Shown piece by piece: positions 19,196-28,283 of a stretch of DNA of 64,000 bases (positions within the stretch are counted from its first letter, which is position 1; each line of letters begins with the position of its first letter). Origin of the DNA: Bog-532 sp963824545. Its GTDB lineage: Bacteria > Actinomycetota > Actinomycetes > Streptosporangiales > Streptosporangiaceae. A program made the position numbers and the translations under genes. The stretch is from NCBI GenBank assembly GCA_963824545.1, contig CAWGPP010000007.1:98915-162914 (forward strand), given 5' to 3'. The notes beneath the pieces are model-generated. The model was not told where the DNA came from. It worked only from the letters and a program-made list of their open reading frames with translations, and did no database searches.

Positions 19196-19807
19196 ATGGA
19201 CCGGGAGCCGCCGCGTTCGGCCCCTCCGCCAGCGGAAGGCCGGTATCGGCTGCAGCACTGGTGGCTCGACCGGTCGGTCCGCGTGAAGGGCCTGATCGTC
19301 GTCGCTGTCCCGCTGATCGCCCTCGCGGGCACGGCGGTGGCCAGCTCGGCGCTGCAATACCAGGAGCGCTCCGAACGCGCGGCGTCGCTCGCCTCTTTCA
19401 CGCTCGAGTCCGCGGCCAGCCAGGTCCTAGCGGACGCGGTGAACGCGGAAACGGGCGTGCGCGGATACGCCGTCACGGCGGACCCGCTCTTCCTGGCCCC
19501 CTATCACGCCTCCATGATCCGGGTCGGCGCGGATCGCCGGGCGCTGCGCGTTGCTGCGGTCAACGCGGGCAGCGTCCCTGCGCAGCGGCAGGCCGACGCC
19601 ACCGTGTGCTGTCCGAGCTCAGGCAGATCCGTTCGGACGTCAGCAGCCACGCGCCCGCCGCCACGCTCCAGGCCGGGCTGGAAAACGGGAAAACCACGAT
19701 GGATCTGCTCCGCGGCCAGATCACCGGCCTGTCCCGGGGCCCGGCGGCCATCGTGGCCGCCCGGCGCAGCCGGATCAACGCGCTGGAATCGGCCATCGAC
19801 TGGCTGA
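19196..19807 (+). CDS. CHASE3-type sensor, 5' part of frameshifted hybrid histidine kinase
   Basis: The frame begins with a short cytoplasmic part, a transmembrane helix (VKGLIVVAVPLIALAGTAVASSAL) and a CHASE3-like extracellular region with the typical NAETGVRGYAVTADPLFLAPY. True coding ends near 19605; after that the frame is nonsense until the stop at 19807, and the family sequence continues one frame back. ATG 19196 has a purine-rich GGGGGTGG upstream. It is transcribed divergently from the SEFIR-CHAT gene, with about 180 bases between. Confidence 0.7.
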   Translation: MDREPPRSAPPPAEGRYRLQHWWLDRSVRVKGLIVVAVPLIALAGTAVASSALQYQERSERAASLASFTLESAASQVLADAVNAETGVRGYAVTADPLFLAPYHASMIRVGADRRALRVAAVNAGSVPAQRQADATVCCPSSGRSVRTSAATRPPPRSRPGWKTGKPRWICSAARSPACPGARRPSWPPGAAGSTRWNRPSTG

Positions 19808-21276
19808 CCATCTCGGGCCTGGCGCTGGGACTGCTCGCCGGGCTGGCCGGCGTCGCCCTGTTCACCTCCGGCATCTCCCGCCGTATCATCGCCGCGGCGG
19901 TCAACGCCGACCTGCTCGGTCAGGGACTGCCGCTCGAACCACGCCCGCGATCACAAGACGAGATCGGCCGCCTGGCCCGGGCTCACCGCTCCGCCGAAGA
20001 GCTGCTCGACTACCGCGCCGCGGAGCTGACCACGGCGCGAGATCAGGCGCTGCAGGCCACCCGGGCGAAGACCATGTTCCTGTCCAGGACGAGCCACGAG
20101 CTGCGAACCCCGCTCAACTCCATCCTCGGCTTCGCCCAGCTCCTGGAGCTGTCCGAGCTCAGCAGCGAAGACCGCGAGAACGTCCAGTACATTCTCGGCG
20201 CGGGGCGCCACCTGCTCGCCCTCATCAACGACGTCATCGACATCGCGCGCATCGAGTCGGGTGAGCTCAGCCTGTCCATCGAGCCGGTACCGGTTGCCGC
20301 CCTGATCGAGGAAACCAGCCAGCTCATGCGGCCCCTCGCTGCGGAACGCGCGATCACGATCACCCGGCAGGGCGGCGAGTCAAGCCTGGCGGTCCGCGCC
20401 GACCGCAGGCGCCTTTCACAGATCCTGGTGAATCTGGTCTCCAACGCCGTTAAATACAACCGCCGCGGCGGCTCAATTGCGATCACCAGCCGTGTGGGCA
20501 GCGATGGCCGGGCCGTCATCGAGGTCGCCGACACCGGGGCCGGCCTGACCGAAGACGAACTCGATCGCATCTTCATGCCCTTCGAGCGTCTCGGCGCCGA
20601 GCAAACGGAAATCGAAGGAACGGGAATTGGGCTGCCGCTGGCGCGGACCCTCACCGAAGCCATGGACGGCCAGCTAGCCGCCACAAGCACGCCCGGACAG
20701 GGCTCGGTGTTCATCATCAGCCTGCCCCGCGCCCCCGACATGGCACCGATCCCGGCCAGCACGATCACGCCGGTAACGGCCGCTCCGCCGGAGGACCCGG
20801 GTACCGGCACCATCGACGTCCTTTACATCGAAGACAACCCGGCCAACGTCGAGGTCGTCGCCAGATACCTGAAGACCTGGCCCGGCGTACGGATCCGCTC
20901 CGCCTCGTCGGGGCAAGCGGGCATCGAAAGCGCTCTCCGAAAGGCTCCCAGCATCGTTCTCCTCGACCTCCACCTCAGCGACATGTCCGGCGAGAACGTC
21001 CTCGCCGAACTCAGGGCCGAACCCGCTACCGCCGCCGTCCCCATAGCGATCCTGTCTGCCGATGCCACTCCCGGCACGATTCGCCGCCTGAAGACCAAGG
21101 GCGCGCTGGCGTATCTCACCAAACCCCTCGACCTCACCGAGCTCGGTAATCTGCTCGATTCGGTCACCGCCGCCGCGCATCCCCCGATTGGCCGTCTTCC
21201 GGTACACGCCGACCACGCCACCTGTGGCGCGCTCGCCGCCGGGGAGCGGGGCGGCCAGCGAATGCGGGACATATGA
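19606..21276 (+). CDS. Hybrid histidine kinase, 3' part (HAMP-like, HisKA, HATPase, REC)
   Basis: From the frameshift at about 19603-19610 (GTGTGCTG) this frame carries the rest of the sensor (VLSELRQIRSDVSSHAP), a second transmembrane helix (ISGLALGLLAGLAGVALFTSGI), a HAMP-like linker, the H-box (FLSRTSHELRTPLNSILGF), N-box LVNLVSNAVKYN, G boxes VADTGAGL and GTGIGLPLARTL, and a receiver domain with phosphoacceptor Asp at codon 20965 (VLLDLHLSDMSG). It therefore autophosphorylates and carries its own receiver. Joining both parts needs one added base, for example CTG instead of TG. The stop overlaps the next gene's start (ATGA). Confidence 0.8.
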   Translation: MLSELRQIRSDVSSHAPAATLQAGLENGKTTMDLLRGQITGLSRGPAAIVAARRSRINALESAIDWLTISGLALGLLAGLAGVALFTSGISRRIIAAAVNADLLGQGLPLEPRPRSQDEIGRLARAHRSAEELLDYRAAELTTARDQALQATRAKTMFLSRTSHELRTPLNSILGFAQLLELSELSSEDRENVQYILGAGRHLLALINDVIDIARIESGELSLSIEPVPVAALIEETSQLMRPLAAERAITITRQGGESSLAVRADRRRLSQILVNLVSNAVKYNRRGGSIAITSRVGSDGRAVIEVADTGAGLTEDELDRIFMPFERLGAEQTEIEGTGIGLPLARTLTEAMDGQLAATSTPGQGSVFIISLPRAPDMAPIPASTITPVTAAPPEDPGTGTIDVLYIEDNPANVEVVARYLKTWPGVRIRSASSGQAGIESALRKAPSIVLLDLHLSDMSGENVLAELRAEPATAAVPIAILSADATPGTIRRLKTKGALAYLTKPLDLTELGNLLDSVTAAAHPPIGRLPVHADHATCGALAAGERGGQRMRDI

Positions 21277-21641
21277 ACGCCACCGTGCTGTACATCGAGG
21301 ACGACGCGGCCAACGTCGTCCTCGTCGGACGGCTGCTCAGGCGCCGCCCGCAGGCCGAACTACGCGTGGCGACAAACGGCCGCGACGGAGTCGCGGCCGC
21401 GGTCGACGGACAGCCCGCGCTCATCCTGCTCGACAACCAGCTACCCGACGCCACCGGCGGCGACGTCCTGCGCCAGCTCACGGCCAACCCGGCCACGGCT
21501 CAGATTCCCGTCATCATCATCAGCGGCGACTCAGCCGGCGGCACCATCAACGAGCTCCTCGCGAACGGCGCCGTCGATTTCCTGGTCAAGCCCTACGACA
21601 TCAATAAATTCCTGACCACCATCGACAAACACCTCCCCTAA
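21273..21641 (+). CDS. Single-domain response regulator (REC only)
   Basis: A 122-residue receiver without an output domain. The acidic pocket (E9, D10, D11), phosphoacceptor D54 (LILLDNQLPD), S84 and K106 (FLVKPYD) are all present. The ATGA overlap with the hybrid kinase makes it the natural phosphorelay partner. Such CheY-like proteins act by binding a target when phosphorylated. The adjacent CHAT gene is one candidate by context only. Confidence 0.9.
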   Translation: MNATVLYIEDDAANVVLVGRLLRRRPQAELRVATNGRDGVAAAVDGQPALILLDNQLPDATGGDVLRQLTANPATAQIPVIIISGDSAGGTINELLANGAVDFLVKPYDINKFLTTIDKHLP

Positions 21642-21696
21642 CCAGAGGTTACTAAGGAGTAACATGGTTAGCCAGCGGCCAGCACGTCGGGCTACG

Positions 21697-21883
21697 GCGA
21701 GAACGCTCGTTACCGGCCGGAGGCCGGTGCTATCGGCGAAGTACCACAACCGGTTACGGCGAGGCGCTCGTTACCGGCCTAGCGAGCCCGGGCCTTGGCC
21801 CGGCGAGTGGTCGGTGTGTCGGCGAGTTACCCCCGCGGGGCGCGGAGCGCAGCGGGGGGTCCGGGGGGTCGCCCCCCCGGGTC
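21697..21883. repeat. Copies of intergenic repeats R1 and R2
   Basis: A partial R1 (21697-21735), a diverged full R1 (21750-21817) and one R2 (21825-21883) fill the 249-base gap between the response regulator and the DUF349 gene. They match the units at 6131-6418. They mark the right edge of the accessory island. Confidence 0.8.
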
Positions 21884-21890
21884 AACACAG

Positions 21891-23129
21891 CTAGCCGCTG
21901 AATTCGGCGAGGGTGCGCTCGGCTTCCTCCAGCCAGGCGCGGCGGGCTTCCAGGGCTTCCTCGGCTTTGCGCGCGGCCGCCTCGTCGTCCTTCTCCTGGG
22001 CCCGCGCGAGCTGCTGCTCGAGCTGCTCGATGGCCGAACGAAGCTGGGTGACCGTGTCTTCCGCGCGGGCGATGGCCTCCGGGTTGGACCGGCGCCACTG
22101 GGAGTCCTCGGCCTTGCGCACGGCCTCCTCCACCTTGCGCAGGCCGCCCTCCAGGTGCTCACGGGAATCGCGCGGCACGCCGCCGATCTGCTCCCACTTC
22201 TCCTGGATGCCGCGCAGCGCGTTGCGCGCCCCCCGGCTGTCGGTGACGGGCAGCAGCGACTGCGCCTGGGCCAGCAATTCTTCCTTGGCCACCGCATGCT
22301 CGCGCAGCTCGGATTCCTTCTCCGACAGGGCCTCGGCGCGCGCGGCGAAGAACGTGTCCTGGGCCGCCTTGAACCGGGACCACAGATCCTCCTCGACGTC
22401 GCGCCCAGCCCGGCCCGCCGCCTTCCACGCGCGCATCAGGTCACGGAACGTTCCCGCCGTCGGGCCCCAGGCCGTCGAGGTGGCCAGCGACTCGGCGTCG
22501 GTGACCAGCCGCTCCTTGCGGACCCGGACGTCTTCCCGCTGCTCTTCCAGGCTCGCGAAGTAGGCCTTGCGCCGTTTGGTGAACGCGTTACGCGCCGCCG
22601 ACAGCCGCTTCCACAGCGCCGCCTCGACGGCGCGCTCCGCGTGCGGGGCCGCCTTCCACTCCTCCAGCAGTTCGCGCATCCGCTCGCCGCTGCTCTTCCA
22701 GTGCGTGGCCTCGGCGGCGATGTGCTCGGCCTCGTCGACGATCCGTTCCTTGATCTCCCGCGCGCCGCGCCGGGCCTGCTCCCGGGCGGCCTTGACCTCT
22801 TCGCGCTTGTGCCCGACCACCCCGGTCAGCTTGTCCAGCCGCCCGCAGAGCCCGTCCAGGTCACCGAGCGCACTGGCGTCCACGATGGTCGCGCGCAGCC
22901 GCTCCACCGACGCCTGGGCCTGGGCCGGGGACAGGTCGGTCGAAGCGAGCCGCTGTTCCAGCAGGGAGACCTCGGTCTCCAGCGACTCGTACTTCCGCCG
23001 GAAGAAGGCCAGCGCCTCCTCCGGGCTGCCCGCCTGCCATGAGCCGATCACCCGCTCGCCGTCGGCGGTGCGCACGTAGACCGTCCCGTCGGGATCAACC
23101 CGGCCCCACGGATGATTGGCGGTGGTCAC
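21891..23129 (-). CDS. DUF349 domain-containing protein
   Basis: A 412-residue, charged, almost fully helical protein made of DUF349 repeats (for example LWKRLSAARNAFTKRRKAYFASLEEQREDV and LWSRFKAAQDTFFAARAEALSEKE) and a coiled-coil C-terminus. Family members are often found near rel in actinobacteria; function is unknown. GTG 23129 is chosen because GGAGG (23136-23140) lies 6 bases upstream. The longer frame to 23174 has no such site. Confidence 0.88.
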   Translation of the reverse strand: MTTANHPWGRVDPDGTVYVRTADGERVIGSWQAGSPEEALAFFRRKYESLETEVSLLEQRLASTDLSPAQAQASVERLRATIVDASALGDLDGLCGRLDKLTGVVGHKREEVKAAREQARRGAREIKERIVDEAEHIAAEATHWKSSGERMRELLEEWKAAPHAERAVEAALWKRLSAARNAFTKRRKAYFASLEEQREDVRVRKERLVTDAESLATSTAWGPTAGTFRDLMRAWKAAGRAGRDVEEDLWSRFKAAQDTFFAARAEALSEKESELREHAVAKEELLAQAQSLLPVTDSRGARNALRGIQEKWEQIGGVPRDSREHLEGGLRKVEEAVRKAEDSQWRRSNPEAIARAEDTVTQLRSAIEQLEQQLARAQEKDDEAAARKAEEALEARRAWLEEAERTLAEFSG

Positions 23130-23222
23130 GGCGAACCTCCTGCTTGTTCGTGCCCCCCGGAGGGGCCGAGACAAGACCTCAGGTCTTCTCGGTCGTCACG
23201 TCGTTCTGCTCGTAAGTGTGCA

Positions 23223-24047
23223 TCAGGTCTGCTTGATAGTGACGCTGTCGATGACGACGTTTTCCTTGGCATGGCCGTCGCCGGAGCCGTTGGAATTGTC
23301 GGTGCCGGCCTTCGCGATCGCGGTGAGAACCGGCAGTCCCTGGGTGATCGTGCCGAACGGCGTGTAGCTCGCCGGCAGCGGCGTGTTCTTGTAAACGAGG
23401 AAGAACTGGCTGCCGTTGCTGTCCGGCTGCCCCGTGTTCGCCATCGCCACGGTGCCGGCCGGGTACGTGGCGCCTTTCAGGTTCTCGCTGGCGAACTCGT
23501 ACCCGGGCCCCCCGGTCCCGGTGCCGGTGGGATCGCCGCACTGGAGCACGAAGATGCCCGTGGTGGTCAGCCTGTGGCATTTGGTGTTGCTGAAATACTT
23601 CTGCTCGGCCAGGTGCACGAACGAGTTAACGGTGCACGTCGCCTTGCTGTTGAGCAGGTTGATGTCGATGGTGCCCCGGTTGGTCACGATCGTGGCCTGG
23701 TAACTGGTGGTGTAGTTGGGGCTGGACGGAGGCAGGGTCACCTTCCGGGCGGCCGTCCCGCTCGTGGTGTAGGTGCAGTGGTGCGCCGGCTCGGCGACGG
23801 TCGCCGCCGCGGACGATGTGGACGGCGACGGGGTGGGGGTCGCGGTGGCCGAGGATGCCGCCACTGGCTTGCCGCCGCCGGTGCCGACCAGGAAATACGC
23901 GCCGACGCCGACGGCCGCGACCGCGCAGACACCACCGGTCGCGATCGCGCGGATGCGCATCTTCTGCGAATGCTGGGCACGACGCGCCGCTTGCCGTGCG
24001 TATCGGTCACGCGCGAGCTTGCGCTGACGCTCCTTCTTTCCCGCCAC
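23223..24047 (-). CDS. Membrane-anchored cyclophilin-type peptidyl-prolyl isomerase
   Basis: A 274-residue protein with a basic cytoplasmic N-terminus, one transmembrane helix (about residues 33-54) and a Ser/Thr/Pro linker, then an extracytoplasmic cyclophilin domain (about 115-270). The motifs CHRLTTTGIFVLQCGDPTGTG, GTVAMANTGQPDSNGSQFFLVY and FGTITQGLPVL are the cyclophilin core, and the catalytic arginine of the HR pair is retained. It probably helps folding of exported proteins. GTG 24047 follows GGAGGA. The rel-ppiase-MBL neighbourhood is typical. Confidence 0.92.
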   Translation of the reverse strand: MAGKKERQRKLARDRYARQAARRAQHSQKMRIRAIATGGVCAVAAVGVGAYFLVGTGGGKPVAASSATATPTPSPSTSSAAATVAEPAHHCTYTTSGTAARKVTLPPSSPNYTTSYQATIVTNRGTIDINLLNSKATCTVNSFVHLAEQKYFSNTKCHRLTTTGIFVLQCGDPTGTGTGGPGYEFASENLKGATYPAGTVAMANTGQPDSNGSQFFLVYKNTPLPASYTPFGTITQGLPVLTAIAKAGTDNSNGSGDGHAKENVVIDSVTIKQT

Positions 24048-24198
24048 CGGTCAGGTCCTCCTATGTCCGTGGTGCCGGCGGTCCCGCAATCAGCGAAACT
24101 TCGCGAATCGTACCTGGATAGCTGTTAGTGCGGTACCGCCGTTATCGGTTCGCAGCCGTGCCGCCGGGCTCGGTAGCCTGTACGGGTCAGCGTGCTGC

Positions 24199-24215
24199 AC
24201 ACTGTTACACAGTGT
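24199..24215. promoter_or_regulatory. Perfect inverted repeat in the leader of the MBL gene
   Basis: ACACTGT-TAC-ACAGTGT is a perfect 7-base inverted repeat 18 bases before the GTG start and downstream of a TANNNT box (TAGCCT, 24173-24178). It may be an operator for a dimeric repressor or a small hairpin. No regulator can be named. Confidence 0.4.
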
Positions 24216-24233
24216 TACTCAGAAAGGACGACC

Positions 24234-24929
24234 GTGCTGGTCACCGGGTTCCCCGCGGGCGCCTTCGCGGCGAACTGTTATGTGATCGCGCCCGCACCCG
24301 GCGAGGAATGCGTGATCGTGGACCCGGGACAGGACGCTGCCGGCGGGATCGAGGAGATCCTCGCCGAGCACCGCCTCAAGCCGGTCGCCGTGCTGCTCAC
24401 CCACGGTCACCTCGACCACATGTGGTCGGTGGGGCCGGTATGCGGGGCCAAGAACATCCCGGCCTACATCCACCCGGCCGACCGGGCGCTGCTGTCCGAT
24501 CCCGCCCGCGGTTTCCCGCTCGGCGTCGACCAGCAGCTGTTCGGCGGGCTCACGTTCAGCGAGCCCGACGACGTGCTGGAGCTGGCCGACGGGCTGTCGC
24601 TGCAGCTGGCCGGGGTGGAGCTGACCGTGGACTACGCCCCGGGCCATACGCCGGGTTCGGTGACCTTCGGCCACGCCGCGGAGCGCGACGTGCCGCCCGT
24701 GATGTTCTCCGGTGATCTGCTGTTCGCGGGGTCGATCGGCCGCACCGACCTGCCCGGCGGGGACTACCAGACGATGCTGGCCAGCCTGGCCCGGGTGTGC
24801 CTGCCGCGGCCCGATGAGACGATCGTCCTTTCCGGGCATGGGCCCGCGACCACGATCGGCGCGGAACGCGCGGGTAATCCGTTCCTGGCCGGCCTGGCAC
24901 CGGGACGCGGCCCGGCCCGGGGGCTGTGA
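24234..24929 (+). CDS. MBL-fold metallo-hydrolase (glyoxalase II-like)
   Basis: A 231-residue metallo-beta-lactamase fold hydrolase. The dinuclear metal motif THGHLDH is intact, followed by the later conserved parts APGHTPGSVTFG, VMFSGDLLFAGSIGRTD and LSGHGPATTIGAER. The family includes hydroxyacylglutathione hydrolase-like enzymes; the substrate is unknown, and in mycothiol-producing bacteria a mycothiol conjugate is one possibility. GTG 24234 follows AAAGGA. In many actinobacteria hisS comes next, but here aspS follows after 63 bases. Confidence 0.9.
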   Translation: MLVTGFPAGAFAANCYVIAPAPGEECVIVDPGQDAAGGIEEILAEHRLKPVAVLLTHGHLDHMWSVGPVCGAKNIPAYIHPADRALLSDPARGFPLGVDQQLFGGLTFSEPDDVLELADGLSLQLAGVELTVDYAPGHTPGSVTFGHAAERDVPPVMFSGDLLFAGSIGRTDLPGGDYQTMLASLARVCLPRPDETIVLSGHGPATTIGAERAGNPFLAGLAPGRGPARGL

Positions 24930-24992
24930 CGGCGCGGGCGGACCGCGCCGGCCAGGGCTCGTTCGGAATCACACATTCGAGAGGCGAGGCTA

Positions 24993-26756
24993 ATGATCCG
25001 CACCCATGGGGCGGGGACGCTGCGCGCGTCGCACGCTGGTGAAACGGTGGTACTGGCGGGCTGGGTGGCGCGGCGGCGCGACCATGGTGGCGTCGTCTTC
25101 ATCGACCTGCGGGACGCCAGCGGCGTCGTGCAGGTCGTCTGGCGCGGTGACGACGCGGCGGCGGCCGGCGAGGACGCGGGGCACGGGCTGCGCGCCGAGT
25201 TCTGCGTGCGCGTCACCGGCATCGTGCGGGAACGGCCGGCCGGGAACGAGAACCCCGAGCTGCCCACCGGCCGCATCGAGGTCATCGCCGACGACCTGGA
25301 GGTGCTCAGCGAGGCCGACCCGCTCCCGTTCCCGATCGAGGGCACCGCGGACCTGAGCGAGGAAGTCCGGCTCAAGCACCGCTACCTGGACATCCGCCGG
25401 GAGCCGATGGCCCGCGCGCTGCGCACCCGCTCCCGGGCCACCTACCTGCTCAGCGACGTCATGCGCGATCACGGGTTCGTGTACGTGGAGACGCCGTACC
25501 TGACCCGTTCCACCCCGGAGGGGGCGCGCGACTTCCTCGTGCCGGTGCGGCTCCGCCCGGGCAACTGGTACGCGCTGCCGCAGTCCCCGCAGCTGTTCAA
25601 GCAGCTCCTCATGGTCGGCGGCCTGGAGCGGTACTACCAGCTGGCCCGCTGCTTCCGCGACGAGGACTTCCGCGCCGACCGGCAGCCCGAGTTCACCCAG
25701 ATCGACGTGGAGATGTCCTTCATCACCCGGGAGGACGTGATCGCGGTCGGCGAGGACCTGGTGCACCGGCTGTGGAGCGACATCGCCGGCTACGAGCTGC
25801 CGCTGCCGCTGCCCCGGATCACGTTCGCCGACGCGATGGCCCGGTATGGCTCGGACAAGCCCGACCTGCGCTTCGGCTGCGAGCTGACCGACCTGACGGA
25901 CTACTTCGCCGAGACGGGATTCCGGGTGTTCCAGGCGCCCCACGTCGGGGCCGTGGTCATGCCCGGCGGGGCGTCCCAGACCCGGCGCGAGCTGGACGCC
26001 TGGCAGGACTGGGCCCGAGCCCGCGGTGCTCGTGGCCTCGCCTACGTGCTGGTCCAGCCGGATGCGACGCTCTCCATGTCCGGGCCCGTCGTTAAGAATC
26101 TTTCTGGAAAAGAGCAGGCAGGGCTCGTCGCCGCGGCTGGCGCGTCACCGGGCGACGCCATCTTCTTCGCGGCCGGCCCGCCGTCCCAGGCCCGGGAACT
26201 GCTCGGCGCGGCGCGCCTGGAGATCGGGCACCGCTGCGGCCTCATCGACCCCGACGCCTGGGCCTTTGCCTGGGTGGTGGACGCGCCGATGTTCGAGGAG
26301 GACGGCAACGGCGGCTGGACGTCGGTGCACCACCCGTTCACCGCGCCGCTGCCCGAGTGGGCCGACAAGTTCACCACCGAGCCAGGCGCCGCGCTCGCCG
26401 ACGCCTACGACATGGTGTGCAACGGTTACGAGATCGGCGGCGGATCGGTGCGTATCCACCGGTCCCAGATGCAGCAGCAGGTCTTCGACGTCATCGGGCT
26501 GTCCCGCGAGGAAGCCCAGTCGCAGTTCGGCTTCCTGCTGGATGCGTTCAAGTACGGGCCGCCCCCGCACGGCGGTATCGCGTTCGGCTGGGACCGGCTC
26601 GTCATGCTGCTGGCCGGCCGGGACACCATCCGCGAGGTCATCGCCTTCCCCAAGGCCGCCTCCGGCCTGGACCCACTGACCGGGGCGCCTACCCCGATCA
26701 CCCCCGCCCAGCGCAAGGAAGCCGGCATCGACGCGCGTGTTAGCCCGGGGGAGTGA
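24993..26756 (+). CDS. aspS: Aspartyl-tRNA synthetase
   Basis: Class II synthetase of bacterial type, 587 residues. It has the N-terminal anticodon-binding OB fold (VVLAGWVARRRDHGGVVFIDLRD), motif 2 (RCFRDEDFRADRQPEFTQIDVEMSF), the bacterial GAD insertion around residues 290-430, and motif 3 (GIAFGWDRLVMLLAG). The start ATG 24993 has GAGAGGCGAGG upstream. Whether it also charges tRNA-Asn cannot be told from the sequence alone. Confidence 0.97.
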   Translation: MIRTHGAGTLRASHAGETVVLAGWVARRRDHGGVVFIDLRDASGVVQVVWRGDDAAAAGEDAGHGLRAEFCVRVTGIVRERPAGNENPELPTGRIEVIADDLEVLSEADPLPFPIEGTADLSEEVRLKHRYLDIRREPMARALRTRSRATYLLSDVMRDHGFVYVETPYLTRSTPEGARDFLVPVRLRPGNWYALPQSPQLFKQLLMVGGLERYYQLARCFRDEDFRADRQPEFTQIDVEMSFITREDVIAVGEDLVHRLWSDIAGYELPLPLPRITFADAMARYGSDKPDLRFGCELTDLTDYFAETGFRVFQAPHVGAVVMPGGASQTRRELDAWQDWARARGARGLAYVLVQPDATLSMSGPVVKNLSGKEQAGLVAAAGASPGDAIFFAAGPPSQARELLGAARLEIGHRCGLIDPDAWAFAWVVDAPMFEEDGNGGWTSVHHPFTAPLPEWADKFTTEPGAALADAYDMVCNGYEIGGGSVRIHRSQMQQQVFDVIGLSREEAQSQFGFLLDAFKYGPPPHGGIAFGWDRLVMLLAGRDTIREVIAFPKAASGLDPLTGAPTPITPAQRKEAGIDARVSPGE

Positions 26757-26764
26757 CCCCCCGG

Positions 26765-26779
26765 GCACCGAAACGGTGC
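26765..26779 (+). terminator. Small hairpin after aspS
   Basis: GCACCG-AAA-CGGTGC forms a 6-base-pair stem 8 bases after the aspS stop. There is no T-run, so it is at best a weak terminator or an mRNA 3' end structure. Confidence 0.3.
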
Positions 26780-26873
26780 GCGGAAACCGGTCTTTACGGC
26801 GGAAAACGACACACGATCATGGAAAGAGCCCTCGTTGTGACGATTTACTGCAACGCCGGGTTACTGTCAGTGT

Positions 26874-28241
26874 GTGGCCAGAGCATATGGAGGCCAGGCG
26901 GCCCAGTCCGGCAGCCTGTTCGACGAAGCCGAGGAGCAGGCTGCGGCCGCCGCCGCGCCGCTCGCGGTGCGAATGCGCCCGCGCAGCCTCGATGAGGTCG
27001 TCGGGCAGCAGCACCTGACCGGGCAAGGCACCCCGTTCCGCAAGCTGACCGACAACGACGCGCCGATGTCCCTGGTGCTGTGGGGGCCGCCGGGCACCGG
27101 CAAGACCACCCTTGCCTACGTGGTGTCGCAGGTCACCCGCCGGCGGTTCGTCGAGCTGTCCGCGGTGACGGCCGGGGTCAAGGACGTCCGCGCCGCGGTG
27201 GACAACGCGCGGCGCGAACTCGGCATGACGGGCAAGCAGACCGTGCTGTTCATCGACGAGGTGCACCGGTTCAGCAAGACGCAGCAGGACGCGCTGCTGC
27301 CCGCGGTGGAGAACCGGTGGGTCTCCTTCATCGGCGCGACCACCGAGAACCCGTTCTTCTCCGTGGTCAGCCCGCTGCTGTCCCGCTCGCTGCTGCTGAC
27401 CCTGACCCCGCTGTCCGACGACGACATCCGCGACGTGATCCGCCGGGCCAGCACCGACGAGCGGGGCCTGGCCGGATCGGTCAGCCTGGACGACGAGGCC
27501 CTGGAGCATCTCGTCCGGCTGGCCGGCGGCGACGCCCGGCGGGCGCTGACCTACCTGGAGGCGGCCGCGCTCGGCGTGCCCGCAGGCGGGCTGATCGACA
27601 CCGCCGCCCTGGAGCGCGCGGTGGACCGCGCGGCCGTGCGCTACGACCGGGCCGGGGATCAGCATTACGACGTCATCAGCGCGTTCATCAAGAGCATCCG
27701 GGGCAGCGACGCCGACGCCGCGCTGCACTACCTGGCGCGGATGATCGAGGCGGGGGAGGATCCGCGCTTCATCGCCCGCCGGATCATCGTGCACGCCAGC
27801 GAGGACGTCGGGATGGCGGACCCGACGGCGCTGCCGGTGGCGATCGCCGCGGCGCAGGCGGTGGAGTTCGTCGGGCTCCCCGAAGCGCGCATCAACCTGG
27901 CCCAGGCCGTGATCCATCTGGCCCTCGCGCCGAAGTCGAACGCGGTCATCAAGGCGATCAGCGCCGCCTCGGCCGACGTGCGCGCGGGGCTGGTCGGCCC
28001 GGTGCCCGCGCACCTGCGGGACGCGCATTACGCGGGGGCGGAGGCCATTGGCCACGGCGAGGACTACCGGTACCCGCACGATTTCGACGAAGGAATCGTC
28101 ACGCAGCGTTATGCTCCTGACTTGGTGGCCGATCGTGTCTACTACGAGCCGTCCGCCCACGGGATGGAGGCCCGCTTCGCGGAGCGCGCCGGCCGGATCC
28201 GTGCCATCCTCCGCAGGCCAGGCGGATCCGCCCCGCGATAG
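26874..28241 (+). CDS. rarA: Replication-associated recombination protein RarA (MgsA), AAA ATPase
   Basis: This clamp-loader-like AAA+ ATPase acts at stalled replication forks. It shows Walker A GPPGTGKTT, Walker B LFIDEVHRF, sensor GATTENPFFSV and the C-terminal tetramer domain with KSIRGSDADAALHYLARMIEAGEDPRFIARR. It has 455 residues. No ribosome site precedes GTG 26874, but TACTGT (26862-26867) lies 6 bases before it, which fits a leaderless mRNA. Confidence 0.95.
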   Translation: MARAYGGQAAQSGSLFDEAEEQAAAAAAPLAVRMRPRSLDEVVGQQHLTGQGTPFRKLTDNDAPMSLVLWGPPGTGKTTLAYVVSQVTRRRFVELSAVTAGVKDVRAAVDNARRELGMTGKQTVLFIDEVHRFSKTQQDALLPAVENRWVSFIGATTENPFFSVVSPLLSRSLLLTLTPLSDDDIRDVIRRASTDERGLAGSVSLDDEALEHLVRLAGGDARRALTYLEAAALGVPAGGLIDTAALERAVDRAAVRYDRAGDQHYDVISAFIKSIRGSDADAALHYLARMIEAGEDPRFIARRIIVHASEDVGMADPTALPVAIAAAQAVEFVGLPEARINLAQAVIHLALAPKSNAVIKAISAASADVRAGLVGPVPAHLRDAHYAGAEAIGHGEDYRYPHDFDEGIVTQRYAPDLVADRVYYEPSAHGMEARFAERAGRIRAILRRPGGSAPR

Positions 28242-28283
28242 GGTCGGCCCGGTAACAACGCCTGCCACCGTTAGGAAGCACGC

